Notes under the pieces: model-generated
Databases searched by the model: none
What the model was told of the DNA's origin: nothing
What the model saw: only the letters and a program-made list of their open reading frames with translations
DNA from: JANQIV01 sp050117315
GTDB taxonomy: Bacteria > Bacteroidota > Ignavibacteria > Ignavibacteriales > Melioribacteraceae
Assembly (NCBI GenBank): GCA_050117315.1
Contig: JASFMY010000005.1
Location: 1 to 64,000, forward strand
DNA length: 64,000 nucleotides
Reading direction: 5' to 3'
In this document: one piece after another, positions 27,776 through 38,900 of the stretch
Layout: each line of letters opens with the position of its first letter
Numbering within the stretch: position 1 is the first letter of the stretch
Program-made: the position numbers and the translations under genes

Positions 27776-30375
27776 TCAACGAATAGTGTTTGTTGCATCC
27801 ACTTTAATTTTATTATTGCTATAGACCACGGCAGTGTATCCAGAAGAATATCAAAAGCTTTTTTTTCAATGTTGAGTGTCCAGCCGCTGCCGGATTTTTT
27901 CAATACTCCTTTTCTTTCGAGGAAAGAATTTCTAAGACCCTGCACCGAAGTATTCTTAAGAGCCTGCCAATTTTTGATAATGCTTTCCAGCAGTTGATTG
28001 CATTCTTCCTTCTCATTTTCCGTTACTCTCATGTCGCTTGTTATAACTTCGTCTATTCTCATCCCGCACAATAATTTATTTAGCTGCAGCATAAACTCAG
28101 GATTAAATTCTCTTTCATTCACCAAGTATTGAAGAATATTAACGCCCCTTTCCTTAAGATTATCATCCTTAAACTCACTGTTCTCTACTAATTTTAATGA
28201 TTCAAAAAATCTCGGTAAAAAGGGTGCAACCAATACGAGCCCCGCATTTTCAATGTATATTTCATTTTCTTCTGTATCTACAAATTCGTTACTCTCATTT
28301 TCGATTTTATTAAAAGGTATCGTTAATTTTTCTTTTCCCTTTTCAGTCCGGATCAAACGGCTCTTCGTTTGCTCTTGCACATCCGTATCTATTTTATCCT
28401 TTTTTTTATCGAGTTGTGTTTTACGGATGTTTTTTTTTGAATCATGTTGAGAGATATCTTCCTTTTTTGCTTCATGTCCAATTCCTTCTGCAACTTCTTT
28501 CCTTTTTTCCTCGGCTAAATCTATTTGTTCAACTCCCTCTTTTCCTTTTTTTTCTTCACCAGCAAATTCATCTTTAATTTCACTTGTACTTTTTAGATTC
28601 GATCTATCCTTTGATTCTAATTTTGTTATAACTTTTTCTTCTTCAGTTTTTATTTCTCTTGCTTCACGTTTTGGTTCAGCTTCTTTTTCATTAACAACTT
28701 CACGAGCTTCGATTATTTCCGGCTCAGACTTAGTAATTGACTCTTCTTTTACAGATATGTTTTCTCTCTTTCCCTCAATTAATTTTTCCTCTGCTATTTT
28801 ATCTTTACTGCTTTCTATATTTCCTCGATGTGTTTGGGTTATCTTTTTGCTCAATTCTTCTTCATCAGCGACTTCACGACTTTCAATTATTTCCGGCCTG
28901 GACTTAACTGTTGAAGCTTGTTTTACGGTTATGTTTTCCTCCTTTTCTTCAATTAATTTTTCCCCTGTTACTTCATCTTTATCGCTTTCAATATTTCCTT
29001 GATCCGTTTGGGTTATCTTTTTGCTCAATTCTTTTTCATTAGCAACTTCACGGCTTTCAATTATTTCTGGCTTGGGCTTAACTGTTGAATCTTGTTTTAC
29101 GGTTATGTTTTCTTCCTTTTCTTCAATTAATTTTTCCCCTATTACTTCATCTCCATCGCTTTCAATGTTGCCTCGATGTGTTTGAGTTATTTTCTTGCCC
29201 AATTTTTTTTCATCTTCATATATGTGTTCAGTTAAAAGATATTTAACTTTTCCCTTATCGTTAAACTCTTCTGTTTTACTTTTTAGATAATTCTGTTCGA
29301 TCTCTTTTTCTTTTGACTTAGTCGGAGTTGGGAGCTCATTTTTTTTCCATTTTATATTTTCCGTTGCTTCTGTTCCCGGTCTGCCTTTTTTTAATAACGT
29401 TAATATTTTTTCAATTTCATCCGGCTCAATTTTTCTTTTTTTACCAAGATCGTTAATCAAATCTTGTATATCATTTTTACCAAAATTTTCCAGTCTAAGG
29501 TTTGAAGCTGCTATGGAGAATAATGCAGCTATCAATTCTACTTCTTTATTTTGTTCTGTCGTTATTGAGGCAGTCATCTTAATTATTTCAATTAGCTTCA
29601 CGGAAATTTCACCAATACCTATTTTAGTGTTTACTGCAACCTGTTCAATAAACTTTTCAATAATCTTCTTATTTGTAAGAACTTTATCACCCGCAGATAA
29701 TGAATAGAGATCAAGTGTTAACTCAGGCAAACTGATTAACTGCTGCAGTTCTTTTGCCAATAATTCCGCAAGTCTTTCTACCCATTCAAAAACAAGGATT
29801 ACTTCATCGCTTAAGTTTTCTTTAATTGCAACAATCAAAAGGTTATATGATTTGCCGTCGAATTGTTTTACAAACCGTTGAATAATTTTTTCCCGGTAAG
29901 TGTTTTCCGTAAATAATGATATTATCTTTTCCTTTTCTATTTCCATGAGTTCAAAAAATATCGTATCGAGATTAATTTCATTTTGCTTTTCCACCCACCA
30001 GGGAAAATATCCTTTCAAAAGGAAATGCTTTATTAAATCAAAATTAGTCTCCTCGGGACTATGCTTAATGCCGATTTGTTTATGATGAATGTTTTTTATT
30101 GCATCATTTATTTTATATTCAAATTCTTCATTGAATTTGCCTAATAATTGTTCTTCAAGTGAATCCAGTTCTATCTCGCCCAAATCAATTTCAATTTTAT
30201 CAATGACTACCGTGTCGTCATCCGAATACTTACTGCAAATATTATCTATTGATTCTGGAACACCGGTATTTAAAACCGGGGCAAGTTTTTTTTGAATTTC
30301 GTAAGCCGTATTTTTGTCATCAGCTTCAAACTCAAAAAGTTCTTTCCGGATAATATGTTTTTTGCTTTTATACAT
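27769..30375 (-). CDS. eCIS tape-measure-type protein with tandem repeats (Afp14 analog)
   Basis: 868 residues. The N-terminal 95 residues (KKHIIRKELFEFEADDKNT ... DTVVIDKIEIDLGEIE) and the C-terminal 170 residues (ENAGLVLVAPFLPRFFESL ... GSGWTLNIEKKAFDILLDTLPWSI) match the contractile injection system tape-measure family as I know it. Between them lie helical segments and a charged Glu/Lys-rich low-complexity stretch (about 345-660), including three tandem copies of a 58-residue unit (394-567). Tape-measure proteins set tube length, so the size of this middle part could set particle length. The role is inferred from the family and from its place before the ATPase gene. Confidence 0.85.
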   Translation of the reverse strand: MYKSKKHIIRKELFEFEADDKNTAYEIQKKLAPVLNTGVPESIDNICSKYSDDDTVVIDKIEIDLGEIELDSLEEQLLGKFNEEFEYKINDAIKNIHHKQIGIKHSPEETNFDLIKHFLLKGYFPWWVEKQNEINLDTIFFELMEIEKEKIISLFTENTYREKIIQRFVKQFDGKSYNLLIVAIKENLSDEVILVFEWVERLAELLAKELQQLISLPELTLDLYSLSAGDKVLTNKKIIEKFIEQVAVNTKIGIGEISVKLIEIIKMTASITTEQNKEVELIAALFSIAASNLRLENFGKNDIQDLINDLGKKRKIEPDEIEKILTLLKKGRPGTEATENIKWKKNELPTPTKSKEKEIEQNYLKSKTEEFNDKGKVKYLLTEHIYEDEKKLGKKITQTHRGNIESDGDEVIGEKLIEEKEENITVKQDSTVKPKPEIIESREVANEKELSKKITQTDQGNIESDKDEVTGEKLIEEKEENITVKQASTVKSRPEIIESREVADEEELSKKITQTHRGNIESSKDKIAEEKLIEGKRENISVKEESITKSEPEIIEAREVVNEKEAEPKREAREIKTEEEKVITKLESKDRSNLKSTSEIKDEFAGEEKKGKEGVEQIDLAEEKRKEVAEGIGHEAKKEDISQHDSKKNIRKTQLDKKKDKIDTDVQEQTKSRLIRTEKGKEKLTIPFNKIENESNEFVDTEENEIYIENAGLVLVAPFLPRFFESLKLVENSEFKDDNLKERGVNILQYLVNEREFNPEFMLQLNKLLCGMRIDEVITSDMRVTENEKEECNQLLESIIKNWQALKNTSVQGLRNSFLERKGVLKKSGSGWTLNIEKKAFDILLDTLPWSIAIIKLKWMQQTLFVEW
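28675..29196 (-). repeat. Three tandem 174-bp (58-codon) repeats in the tape-measure gene
   Basis: Residues 394-451, 452-509 and 510-567 are three adjacent copies of a unit starting KKITQT(H/D)(R/Q)GNIES and containing (G/E)EKLIE, PEIIE(S/A)REV. Copies one and two are closer to each other than to the third. All are in frame, so copy-number change would lengthen or shorten the protein by 58 residues. Confidence 0.95.
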
Positions 30376-30378
30376 TAA

Positions 30379-33300
30379 TTACTTAGAATACCCCGCCAAC
30401 ACTTCAGACAAATTAGACTTATCACGGTTCATAGCTGCAATCTCGTTAAACAAAGCATCAAGTTTTTCTTTGTCTTCAGTACTCAATTTTTTATAAACTT
30501 TACTAAATTCTTCGTTAAAGTATTTATAAACTTTTGTGTTTTTACTCAATTCTTTGTCAGTTGCATAGGCCGTTGTCAACAGTGCATTCAGCCCTGCTTT
30601 AAGTAGTTCCATGTTGAGTGATTTTTTATCTGTCAATTCTTTAGTTGCACCGCTGTTTTTTATTTCCTTATTGATATTGTTTATTTCTTTTATAACCGGA
30701 CCGAAGGTTTCCGTAAACGCTTCCAGGACAGCATTATTTCTTGAACCTGCTCTTACTTTTTCATAATTGTCTGTAAATTCATAGTTAACCATTTCATAAA
30801 ATTCCAATGCGCTATTGTAATTAGCACTCAGATTCTCATCGGTTTCACGGAGGCTTATGGCTTCGTCTGTATCAAATGTTCCACTAATCAAGCTGCCGAT
30901 GATTTCAGTCTGGGGTTTCGTCAATTCGGTTAAATTGATATCGATTATATTCCTGTTGTTTATTTGTTCTACCCTTTGAAGTACACCGTCATAAACAATA
31001 TGTATTTCATACGATCCTGTGGGGACTGTTATTTCATAATTTCCATTATCGTCGGTTATTGCATAGTTGTCTATATCCTTTATGAAAACAGTTGCATTGT
31101 ACAACGGGTCACCGTTTATTGTTACTTTACCCGTAACCGTAAATTCTTGAATTGTAAATGTTATGATTCCCGTACATCCTGTCTTTCCTTCAAAGTCACC
31201 CTTGTAATGAATGTACAGAACTTCAAACTCGGTAGGCAACTCTATGGAGAATTCATTATTGCTTAATAAAGTAACGTTACTTAATCCGTCTACATCCGGT
31301 GTTACTTCCGTTAAGGTTACTCCTTTTGTTTTTTCATATTTTTCCATGTTCACTTTCATTATTCTCGTACCTGGTGTTACTCCGATACTCAAATCAGGCA
31401 GCGTACATTCTTCACTGTAATCCGGGTCAAGAGTTAAAGTAATTGTTGATGAACATTCTTTATTGGTATTTTCATCATAGGCATGATAATTAAATGTATA
31501 TTCCTTAACCTCTATCATTCCTTTCCACGGAATGATAGAGATTGTTTTTTCATCCAGAATTTCAGCTTCAGCAATCACAGAACTGGTTTGGTCGAGACTT
31601 ATTAACTTAACATGAGGACCTTCTTCATTAAAGTCTATTTCGAATTCTTCTCCGGGCAACACTGTTCTCCTGATTTCAGGAAGATTACATTCGCCGTAAT
31701 ATCCCGCATCGAGAGTTAAAGTAATTGAACTGGTACATTCTTTATGGGCCTTCTCATCAAAGGCATAATATGGGAATTTATATTCTTTTGACTCAACTAT
31801 TCCCTTGTGCGGCATAACGTATATTTTTTTATCGTCAATAATTTCTACTGTTGCAATCAACGTACTTACTTCGCCGACTCTAATTAAGCTTGCGTGAGGA
31901 CCTTCTTCATTAAAGTCTATTTCGAATTCTTCACCGGGCAATACCGTTTTCTTTATTACCGGCAGGCTGCATTCGCCGTAATATTCAGGGTCAAGAATTA
32001 ACGTAATTGAATTAGTACATTCTTTATGAGCATTATTATCATATGCATAATAAGTGAAAGTATATGCTTCTACCTGTAATATTCCTTCTTCGGGCATTAT
32101 ATAGATTTTTTGCTTATCGGTTATTTTAACATCCGCTATTTTTTCATCAATCTCACCGAGGTCTAGTAATTCTACATGCGGGCTGCCTTCTTTTTCAAGG
32201 TCTATCTCAAACTCCTCATCCGGTCTCACTATTCTTTCAATTTCGGGGAGACTGCATTCGCCGTAATATTCAGGGTCAAGAATTAACGTAATTGTTGACG
32301 AGCACTCTTTGTTTGCCTTTATATCAAAAGCGTGGTAAATGAAGGTATATGTTTCTACTTTTAAAATTTCCTCTTTTGGCATTACATATATTTTCTGAGC
32401 TCCGGTTATTTTTGCGTCTGCATATTTTTCTTCAATTTCTCCAAGCTCTTGCAACTTTAGTTCATAGCCTTCTTCTTCAAAATCTATTGTAAATTCTTCA
32501 CCCGGTTTTATAACTTTTTCAATAACCGGGAGACTACATTCACCGTAATATTCGGGATCAAGTATAAGTGTAATTATCGATGAGCATTCTTTCTCGGCCC
32601 TTTTATCAAACGCTGTGTAGTTAAAAGTATATTCTTTTACTTCAAGAATCCCTTCACCCGGCGTAATATATAACACGTTATCATCCGTTATTTTTGCTTC
32701 AACTATTTTTTCATCTATTTCTCCCAATCCCTTCAATTGAGCATGAGGAACTTCTTCCGTAAAATCTATTTTGAATTCTTCACCGGGTCTTGCTATTCTT
32801 TCCAACTGCGGCAGGCTGCATTCGATTTCTTCTTCTTCGTGTTCACCAATTACCAAAACATTCAAATTACAATATCTATAATAGTTCTTGCCTATAACTA
32901 CGTAGCCAAAGCGGTCTTTTCCCCGGAAACCTTCGGCAGGGAGATATCCTATTACGGGTATATCATTCTTATCCCTTGCTACAACTGCTTCACCTTTTTT
33001 GCCCGTTACTAATTCGCTGACAGTTTCTTCGGGATTGGTTTTAAATAATTTCAGTTTGACTTCATTTTTCAATTCAAATTCGTTAAGTACATATAGAAGA
33101 TTTTTTTCGTCCCGGTATGCAACATCGATGCACTCTTTATCGCAGCAATAAACAATTACCGATACTTTTGCTTCGGCTTTATTAAGCGCATTAGGATCTA
33201 CGAGCACATAGTTAAATTCGTCAAAACCTTCACCGGAAGGTTCATAATAAACAAACTTCTTTTTATCTTTTTCTTTAACTGAAACTTTTGCACCAAGTAT

Positions 33301-35973
33301 TGTAATAATGTCTTTTGAAATCTCTTTTTCTTTAGGTGATATTAATTGCAATTCAGTTGTAGAATAAGAAACATCATTCCCAAGTACATCAATCAATATC
33401 GGTTTATTCTTAACTGTTGCGGCAATATCATCAACAGCATCCAGTATTCCGTTTGTTGCAGTTTTTACAAGTACATACACAAATGCTTTGCCCTTATAAT
33501 CATATTTGTCGCTCGTTAAAGCATATTCAAACCTGTCGGTTAAGTAATCCCCCTTGCCTTTATAATTTACCGTCATTTTTTTAGGATTGAAGTCAAGTTC
33601 AGCACCTTTGTACGATTTATCCCCAGTTAGTTTCCAGGTAAAATCTTTTAATATTTCCGGCGGATAATCCTGGTGTACAATTTTTATTTCTGCCGATATA
33701 CCCGTATCAATTTTATCACGAATTATTTCTACATAGATAGGAACGGCAACGGGCAACCTTTCAACTTTTATAGGAGGGAATAGACATATATCACAGCAAC
33801 ACAGCGATCTTAAAGCGAAATCAGCAACAACAATTCCGTCTTCGTTATAAACCAATATGAATGTTCCGCCTGATAAAACTCCGGCAATGTGTTCAACACC
33901 TGTATATTTTTTTACGTAATTACTAAATATTGCTAAGTCATTTTTTAAAAAATATTTCACCCGTTTTTCAAGAGCCCTGAAGAAAAAAAAGACGCGGTTG
34001 GTAAAGCAACAGTATAATAATTTATTGATAACCTTAATGCCGCTTGTAACTTCATTTTTTATGATAGGTATATTAAAATATACTCTCCCTGATGATAACA
34101 GTGGAACTATTTTCCCAATAACTTTTAACAGAAGATTGGTTTTAATTAACAATTCGTTTAAGTTATTTAATGATTTAAGAAACTTGTTAATATTTATGTC
34201 TTGGAAATCTTCGGGGACATTATTAAGTGATCTTCTAAGAAAGTCGTCGGAATAATCAGCCTTAACAGCTTCAGTTAATTCTTCAGCAAGATCAAGTATT
34301 TCGTTAACAAGTATTTTCTTTTTAATATTAAAACCGTATTCACGAATATTCTCTAAAAACCTGGGAACGACACCTCCTTGAAACTCATTAACAACGTTTT
34401 TCAGATAAAAAACAAATTCAATTCGCATTTCAGAGTATAAATTTTGTATCTCGTCTATACCGCATTTTTTCATGAATATTTTTTTTAATTCATTTATATC
34501 TTTAACTTTATGCGGTTCCAGTTGTAAGGAAACAAGCTTAAAATCGAGATTAAATTCTTTCTTATAATCGTCTATTCTCTTTTCTGCAACTTCAATCTTT
34601 TTGCCGACATGTCCCTCAATTCTGAAAAAGGGATAGTCATTAATATTATACGAGAGCGGATCGGAAACGTAAACAGGAATATTACCTGTAACCGGTTCAT
34701 TATTGAAATAGTAGGATAAATTTTCAAACTGCCTACCCTGCAAAGTATATTCGGGGTTCCAGGACTCCAATAATTTACCAACTGGTTTATACACGAACGG
34801 AATAGTGAATTTGCTGAAAGGCTGCGGGAAGTATTTACCCGGTGTAATTTTAATTACTGTCTTTTTATTAACAGGCACAACAAAATTAGTTATCATGTGA
34901 ATAATCTTTTCAAACAACATCCGCGCCGTTAAGAATTTTTTATCCTGTTTGCTGAAAACCGGTGCTTTTAAAAAATAGTTCCTGTATTGTAAAACATTAT
35001 GTTTTGCTTCAATTGAAATTTCACCCAGCATTAAATGCCTGGGAAAATCATCGTAGTCTATTCTATAATTACAAAGTAATTCATAAGCATATCCCGAAAA
35101 CTCATAAAGCGCAAGCAGAAGATCGCTCAAGAAATCATACCAATATTGAAATAGTTGTTCGGCTTTGTTTATCTTTTTAAACAATTTTTCAACTATTTCT
35201 TTATCTATATCAAATTCAAGTCCTAAAATTTTCCCGTAAACTTTATATGCATTAAATATTTGACTACCTATTACATAGTAATAATTGTCTATAGCCTTAG
35301 AAAATTCACTATCCAATTTCTCTTTTGAATCAACCTGGTTCAATTTGAAATTCTTCGCAGAATGAAGTCTTGTTAAACGGAGATGATTAATTTTATTTTT
35401 GAGTCGTAAGGCTTTTTCCAAATTGACGTCCGATAAATCACTTTTTTTGACGAGCAAAAACTTGATCGATTCTTCTCTTTTAATACCTTTATTATCGCAG
35501 TCGTTACCTGTACATGTTTGCTGCTGTTTATCTTCAAGATCATAAAAAGCAACAACCACCCTTTGCTCCAGGTCTATAACATTATCCAGCGTTTGGGCAT
35601 CGTCATTTTTTTCTGCGGCGGGAATTAATAACTTTATATCCTTTAGTTTTTGTTGTCCCTCTGAATCTTCGCCATACCACAAGTCGTACTTGGGCCCTAC
35701 ATGCTCTGTAAAATCAACAAATTTATCAAAGGAAGTCTTGGTATCTAAGTATATTCTATGGCCGTATGAAGTAAGCCCGTGACCTTCATGAATAATTATC
35801 TCACTACCTTTTTTAACGAAATAAAATTTGCATAATATACCTGCGCCTATGTATTGAAATCTTGTTTGGCTTGTTTCAAATTCTTGCTTTTCTCTTAGTC
35901 TGTTTAATTGCGTGCTTGTTAAAATTTGATTAGTTTCAAAAACAGGGTAGCAGTTAAACTCTTTGTTATTCAT
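30379..35973 (-). CDS. Giant multidomain protein of the eCIS locus
   Basis: 1864 residues, no signal peptide. The N-terminus (YPVFETNQILTSTQLNRLRE ... GHGLTSYGHRIYLD) resembles a conserved protein found in Bacteroidota eCIS loci that lacks an agreed function. Helical and mixed regions run to about 800. A cadherin-like segment (AVDDIAATVKNKPILIDVLG) lies near 885. Five tandem 94-residue beta units start near 1051 with ECSLP, followed by a divergent sixth. Next is a carboxypeptidase-regulatory-like domain (VTGKVTINGDPLYNATVFI ... TDDNGNYEITVPTGSYEI) near 1612-1665, then a helical C-terminus of about 180 residues. Position after Afp12 and the repeated Ig-like build suggest a baseplate-attached fibre or host-contact protein. 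That is inference. Confidence 0.7.
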   Translation of the reverse strand: MNNKEFNCYPVFETNQILTSTQLNRLREKQEFETSQTRFQYIGAGILCKFYFVKKGSEIIIHEGHGLTSYGHRIYLDTKTSFDKFVDFTEHVGPKYDLWYGEDSEGQQKLKDIKLLIPAAEKNDDAQTLDNVIDLEQRVVVAFYDLEDKQQQTCTGNDCDNKGIKREESIKFLLVKKSDLSDVNLEKALRLKNKINHLRLTRLHSAKNFKLNQVDSKEKLDSEFSKAIDNYYYVIGSQIFNAYKVYGKILGLEFDIDKEIVEKLFKKINKAEQLFQYWYDFLSDLLLALYEFSGYAYELLCNYRIDYDDFPRHLMLGEISIEAKHNVLQYRNYFLKAPVFSKQDKKFLTARMLFEKIIHMITNFVVPVNKKTVIKITPGKYFPQPFSKFTIPFVYKPVGKLLESWNPEYTLQGRQFENLSYYFNNEPVTGNIPVYVSDPLSYNINDYPFFRIEGHVGKKIEVAEKRIDDYKKEFNLDFKLVSLQLEPHKVKDINELKKIFMKKCGIDEIQNLYSEMRIEFVFYLKNVVNEFQGGVVPRFLENIREYGFNIKKKILVNEILDLAEELTEAVKADYSDDFLRRSLNNVPEDFQDININKFLKSLNNLNELLIKTNLLLKVIGKIVPLLSSGRVYFNIPIIKNEVTSGIKVINKLLYCCFTNRVFFFFRALEKRVKYFLKNDLAIFSNYVKKYTGVEHIAGVLSGGTFILVYNEDGIVVADFALRSLCCCDICLFPPIKVERLPVAVPIYVEIIRDKIDTGISAEIKIVHQDYPPEILKDFTWKLTGDKSYKGAELDFNPKKMTVNYKGKGDYLTDRFEYALTSDKYDYKGKAFVYVLVKTATNGILDAVDDIAATVKNKPILIDVLGNDVSYSTTELQLISPKEKEISKDIITILGAKVSVKEKDKKKFVYYEPSGEGFDEFNYVLVDPNALNKAEAKVSVIVYCCDKECIDVAYRDEKNLLYVLNEFELKNEVKLKLFKTNPEETVSELVTGKKGEAVVARDKNDIPVIGYLPAEGFRGKDRFGYVVIGKNYYRYCNLNVLVIGEHEEEEIECSLPQLERIARPGEEFKIDFTEEVPHAQLKGLGEIDEKIVEAKITDDNVLYITPGEGILEVKEYTFNYTAFDKRAEKECSSIITLILDPEYYGECSLPVIEKVIKPGEEFTIDFEEEGYELKLQELGEIEEKYADAKITGAQKIYVMPKEEILKVETYTFIYHAFDIKANKECSSTITLILDPEYYGECSLPEIERIVRPDEEFEIDLEKEGSPHVELLDLGEIDEKIADVKITDKQKIYIMPEEGILQVEAYTFTYYAYDNNAHKECTNSITLILDPEYYGECSLPVIKKTVLPGEEFEIDFNEEGPHASLIRVGEVSTLIATVEIIDDKKIYVMPHKGIVESKEYKFPYYAFDEKAHKECTSSITLTLDAGYYGECNLPEIRRTVLPGEEFEIDFNEEGPHVKLISLDQTSSVIAEAEILDEKTISIIPWKGMIEVKEYTFNYHAYDENTNKECSSTITLTLDPDYSEECTLPDLSIGVTPGTRIMKVNMEKYEKTKGVTLTEVTPDVDGLSNVTLLSNNEFSIELPTEFEVLYIHYKGDFEGKTGCTGIITFTIQEFTVTGKVTINGDPLYNATVFIKDIDNYAITDDNGNYEITVPTGSYEIHIVYDGVLQRVEQINNRNIIDINLTELTKPQTEIIGSLISGTFDTDEAISLRETDENLSANYNSALEFYEMVNYEFTDNYEKVRAGSRNNAVLEAFTETFGPVIKEINNINKEIKNSGATKELTDKKSLNMELLKAGLNALLTTAYATDKELSKNTKVYKYFNEEFSKVYKKLSTEDKEKLDALFNEIAAMNRDKSNLSEVLAGYSK
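31411..32823 (-). repeat. Five tandem 94-95-codon Ig-like repeats
   Basis: Each unit begins EC(S/N)LP, carries PG(E/D)EF.ID, then ITD..IYVMP, then YTF.Y.A(F/Y)D and ends KEC(S/T)S.ITL.LD..YYG. Residues about 1051-1521. Two cysteines per unit (ECSLP and KECSS) are invariant, which would allow disulfides in an extracellular structure. A sixth, divergent unit continues to about 31145. Confidence 0.93.
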
Positions 35974-35985
35974 TTTATTTACCTT

Positions 35986-38900
35986 TTATATAATTCCTAG
36001 CGATGAATGACCCAGGATAACCTGAGGATCATTTCCTTCCGACCACTGGCAGTCATGCAGTCTTGCAACTGGGTGAATATTTTTTAATGAGAATAGTACT
36101 TCTGCAAACTCATTACCTTCAATGCTGTGTTCAATAATTAATGTATTCAGTTCTTTCAGCAGCTTGTCTTTTCCCACTCCTTCTTCGGCACAAATATATA
36201 AAGCCCTTTTTTGCATCAGGCTGTTCAACGAGACCAGCCAGTTTTTATAAGCTATTTCAAATTTTCTCATCTGCTCCAGATCGATCCAGCAGATTCTGGG
36301 GAATATATGTGCAGGGGTTTCAAGACGTATAGATTTTTCTATGAAATTCATGAAATTAATATCCCTGAACTTTTCCGGCCATGAAGGCATTATCACTGAT
36401 ATCCGATACGAGTAAGGGTCTATTTCATAATCTTTATATTTGACTTCCTGCTTAGCTTTTTGCGTATTAATACCGAATTCAACAAGCCTGTCTATCATTC
36501 TCTCAGCATCTTTTTCAAGTTCATAATAATCGCTACTCATCCCTATTATCTCATTGTTGGCAGCTATTAATACAAAATAGTATTTACCGTTTACAGCTTC
36601 ACGGATTTCAAAATTTTTCTTGTGGACAGAATACATGGGAACAATATCAACACCGTGCTTACACCCCTTCTTATATTTATAACCTTCGCTTTTAAATACA
36701 ATATCGCCTGAATAGTCTTTTAACCTAAATCTCCACTCATATTTCCTCTCCGTTTTTTTCGGTTTGTCTTTGTATATCTCGAAGTAAAACATTGATTCAA
36801 CCGAAACACCTTTTCCGGCTTGTTCAATACAAACAGGCAATAAGTCATAAAGATTATCCGGCGGTCTTAATAAAATATGCTCAACAACGTGAAAGTTTTC
36901 AACGTCACAGTTTTCACGAAAGAAACTTATCACTGCATCTCTCTCACTAATACAGGTATCCAAATCAGAATATGGTATGCTTTCAACTATTTCCTCTCCG
37001 CAGTCATTTAAGAGCTTAAAACAATTTCCTTCATCCTCCGTAGTAATAGAATAACTGTCTAAATTATCCGCATGTGACAAAACGAAATGTAAAGCACTCT
37101 CAGCACATTCCCGGCTATCGTACTTAATAATACCTGTAAACAGGATGGAGCCACCCTCAAAAGGAATCTCAATCCTAATTCCGTAGCTTATTTCATCGCC
37201 GTCGTCATATTCAACAATATTAACATTGTCCGTCGCAATATTTTTTCTTTCGTAATTTCCAAATCCCAAAAGTCCGCTTATTCTTTTTTTCATTCCCGCA
37301 ACATTAGTGGTATCCCAAACGAAATTTGAATCAAAATAATTGAAAGCTCTTCCGCGGTTTTGACTGAAATCGGGATATCCCTTGAGATTGGAGTTATCAT
37401 CAATTTTTTCGGAACCTCGCAGAAAAGCAATTTTATCTTCGATTAATTTCGACGAAGCACGTTCATCAAGGAATATATACATGAACAAACTATAGTCTGT
37501 AATTTCTTCACAAAATCTTGAAAGCAAATGACTGAGCACCCTGTTGCGCCTGTCTAAAAAAGTTTTTTTATCTTCCGCAAGTTTTTGATTATCGGTTTTG
37601 TAAGCGTTAAAATCGGTAAACAGCGAATCCAAATCCCTAATGTCTGAAAGCACTTGAGTGTAATAAGTTTTATTAATTTCGGGATCGATAGAAAAAATAT
37701 TTTTTATATTTGTGAGTTGCGAGAGATAGTTGGCAAGTATTTGTTCAAAAAAAAGAAGGTATGCTTTCAACTGTTTAGCCTGGGCTTTTCTTTTCTCCGT
37801 AGCCGATTTACGCAAACCGTGCTTACCTATTCCGTAAACCAGCGGGAATTCATTTTGCACCGGGTAATAATCATCCAGGTCGTAATATTCGCCTTCAGGG
37901 TCTTCAAGGTCTTTGACGTGCCCTTTTAACCTACCTTTCTTCAGCAGGTTTGTTAATTCCTGTAATTTGATTAAAACTTTTTCGTTATCGGCAAAGTAAG
38001 GAAGCGACTCTTTATAAAACGTTATCTGTGATTTTTCCAGGCTTAATTGCGGCGCTAAATTTTCTTTGCTTAATTCTACTTTCCATGTATTATTTAGTTT
38101 TAAGGGCTGGTCCCCTTCGTAAGTCGACAGCATCATGTTTTTTACCGCAACAACCCCATCGATATCCATTATAAAATTTATCATATCGGAAACGCGGAGT
38201 TCGTCTTTTAGTTCGGCTTTAATTAATTCTTTGCTATCAATAAAGCCGTGTTCAAGCAGCGGGCCTTCAAATATTTGATCTATTGTTCGTCCTTTATCAA
38301 GCAATTGTTCTATTGTATAAAAATTTATAGACGGCGAAAAGTATTCGTTCAACCGGTAATATATTTCTGCAAGTACCTCTTCAATGTCGGCATCGTTCGT
38401 TACTTCAATGCCTGCACAAACACCGATGTTTTCATATTCAACATCTTTAACTTCGTTAATGTCTTCACATAAATTTCTGTGCCTATGAAATTTGTTTAAT
38501 ATTTTTTCTTTAACGGCAGGTACGTCGGCTTCATCTTCGTATTCAACAATTATATTGAACAAACCTTTTAATTCTACCGATTCGTTTGTGAAGCTGTCCT
38601 GGTAAACTAGTTTATTGTTCACCAAATCAGGCACAAAAGGCTGCCCTGTGTTTGAAGCCTTTTTGATCCATGCATTCTTTACACCTTCTATGTCAACCAG
38701 CAATTTCCTGAAATCAATAACTGAAACAGGGTTGCAGGGAAGTATTTGCGAAGCCGTAAAAAAGGTAGTATCCTTTTTCTTTATATTGCCTGTGTTCTCC
38801 GGTTCTATTTTTTTAAATTCATCTTTATCCTCGGCAAGTATATCAGCAATTTTATTTGATGTTCTATAACCTAAATCTGTAATTGCATAACAAAGAAGCT

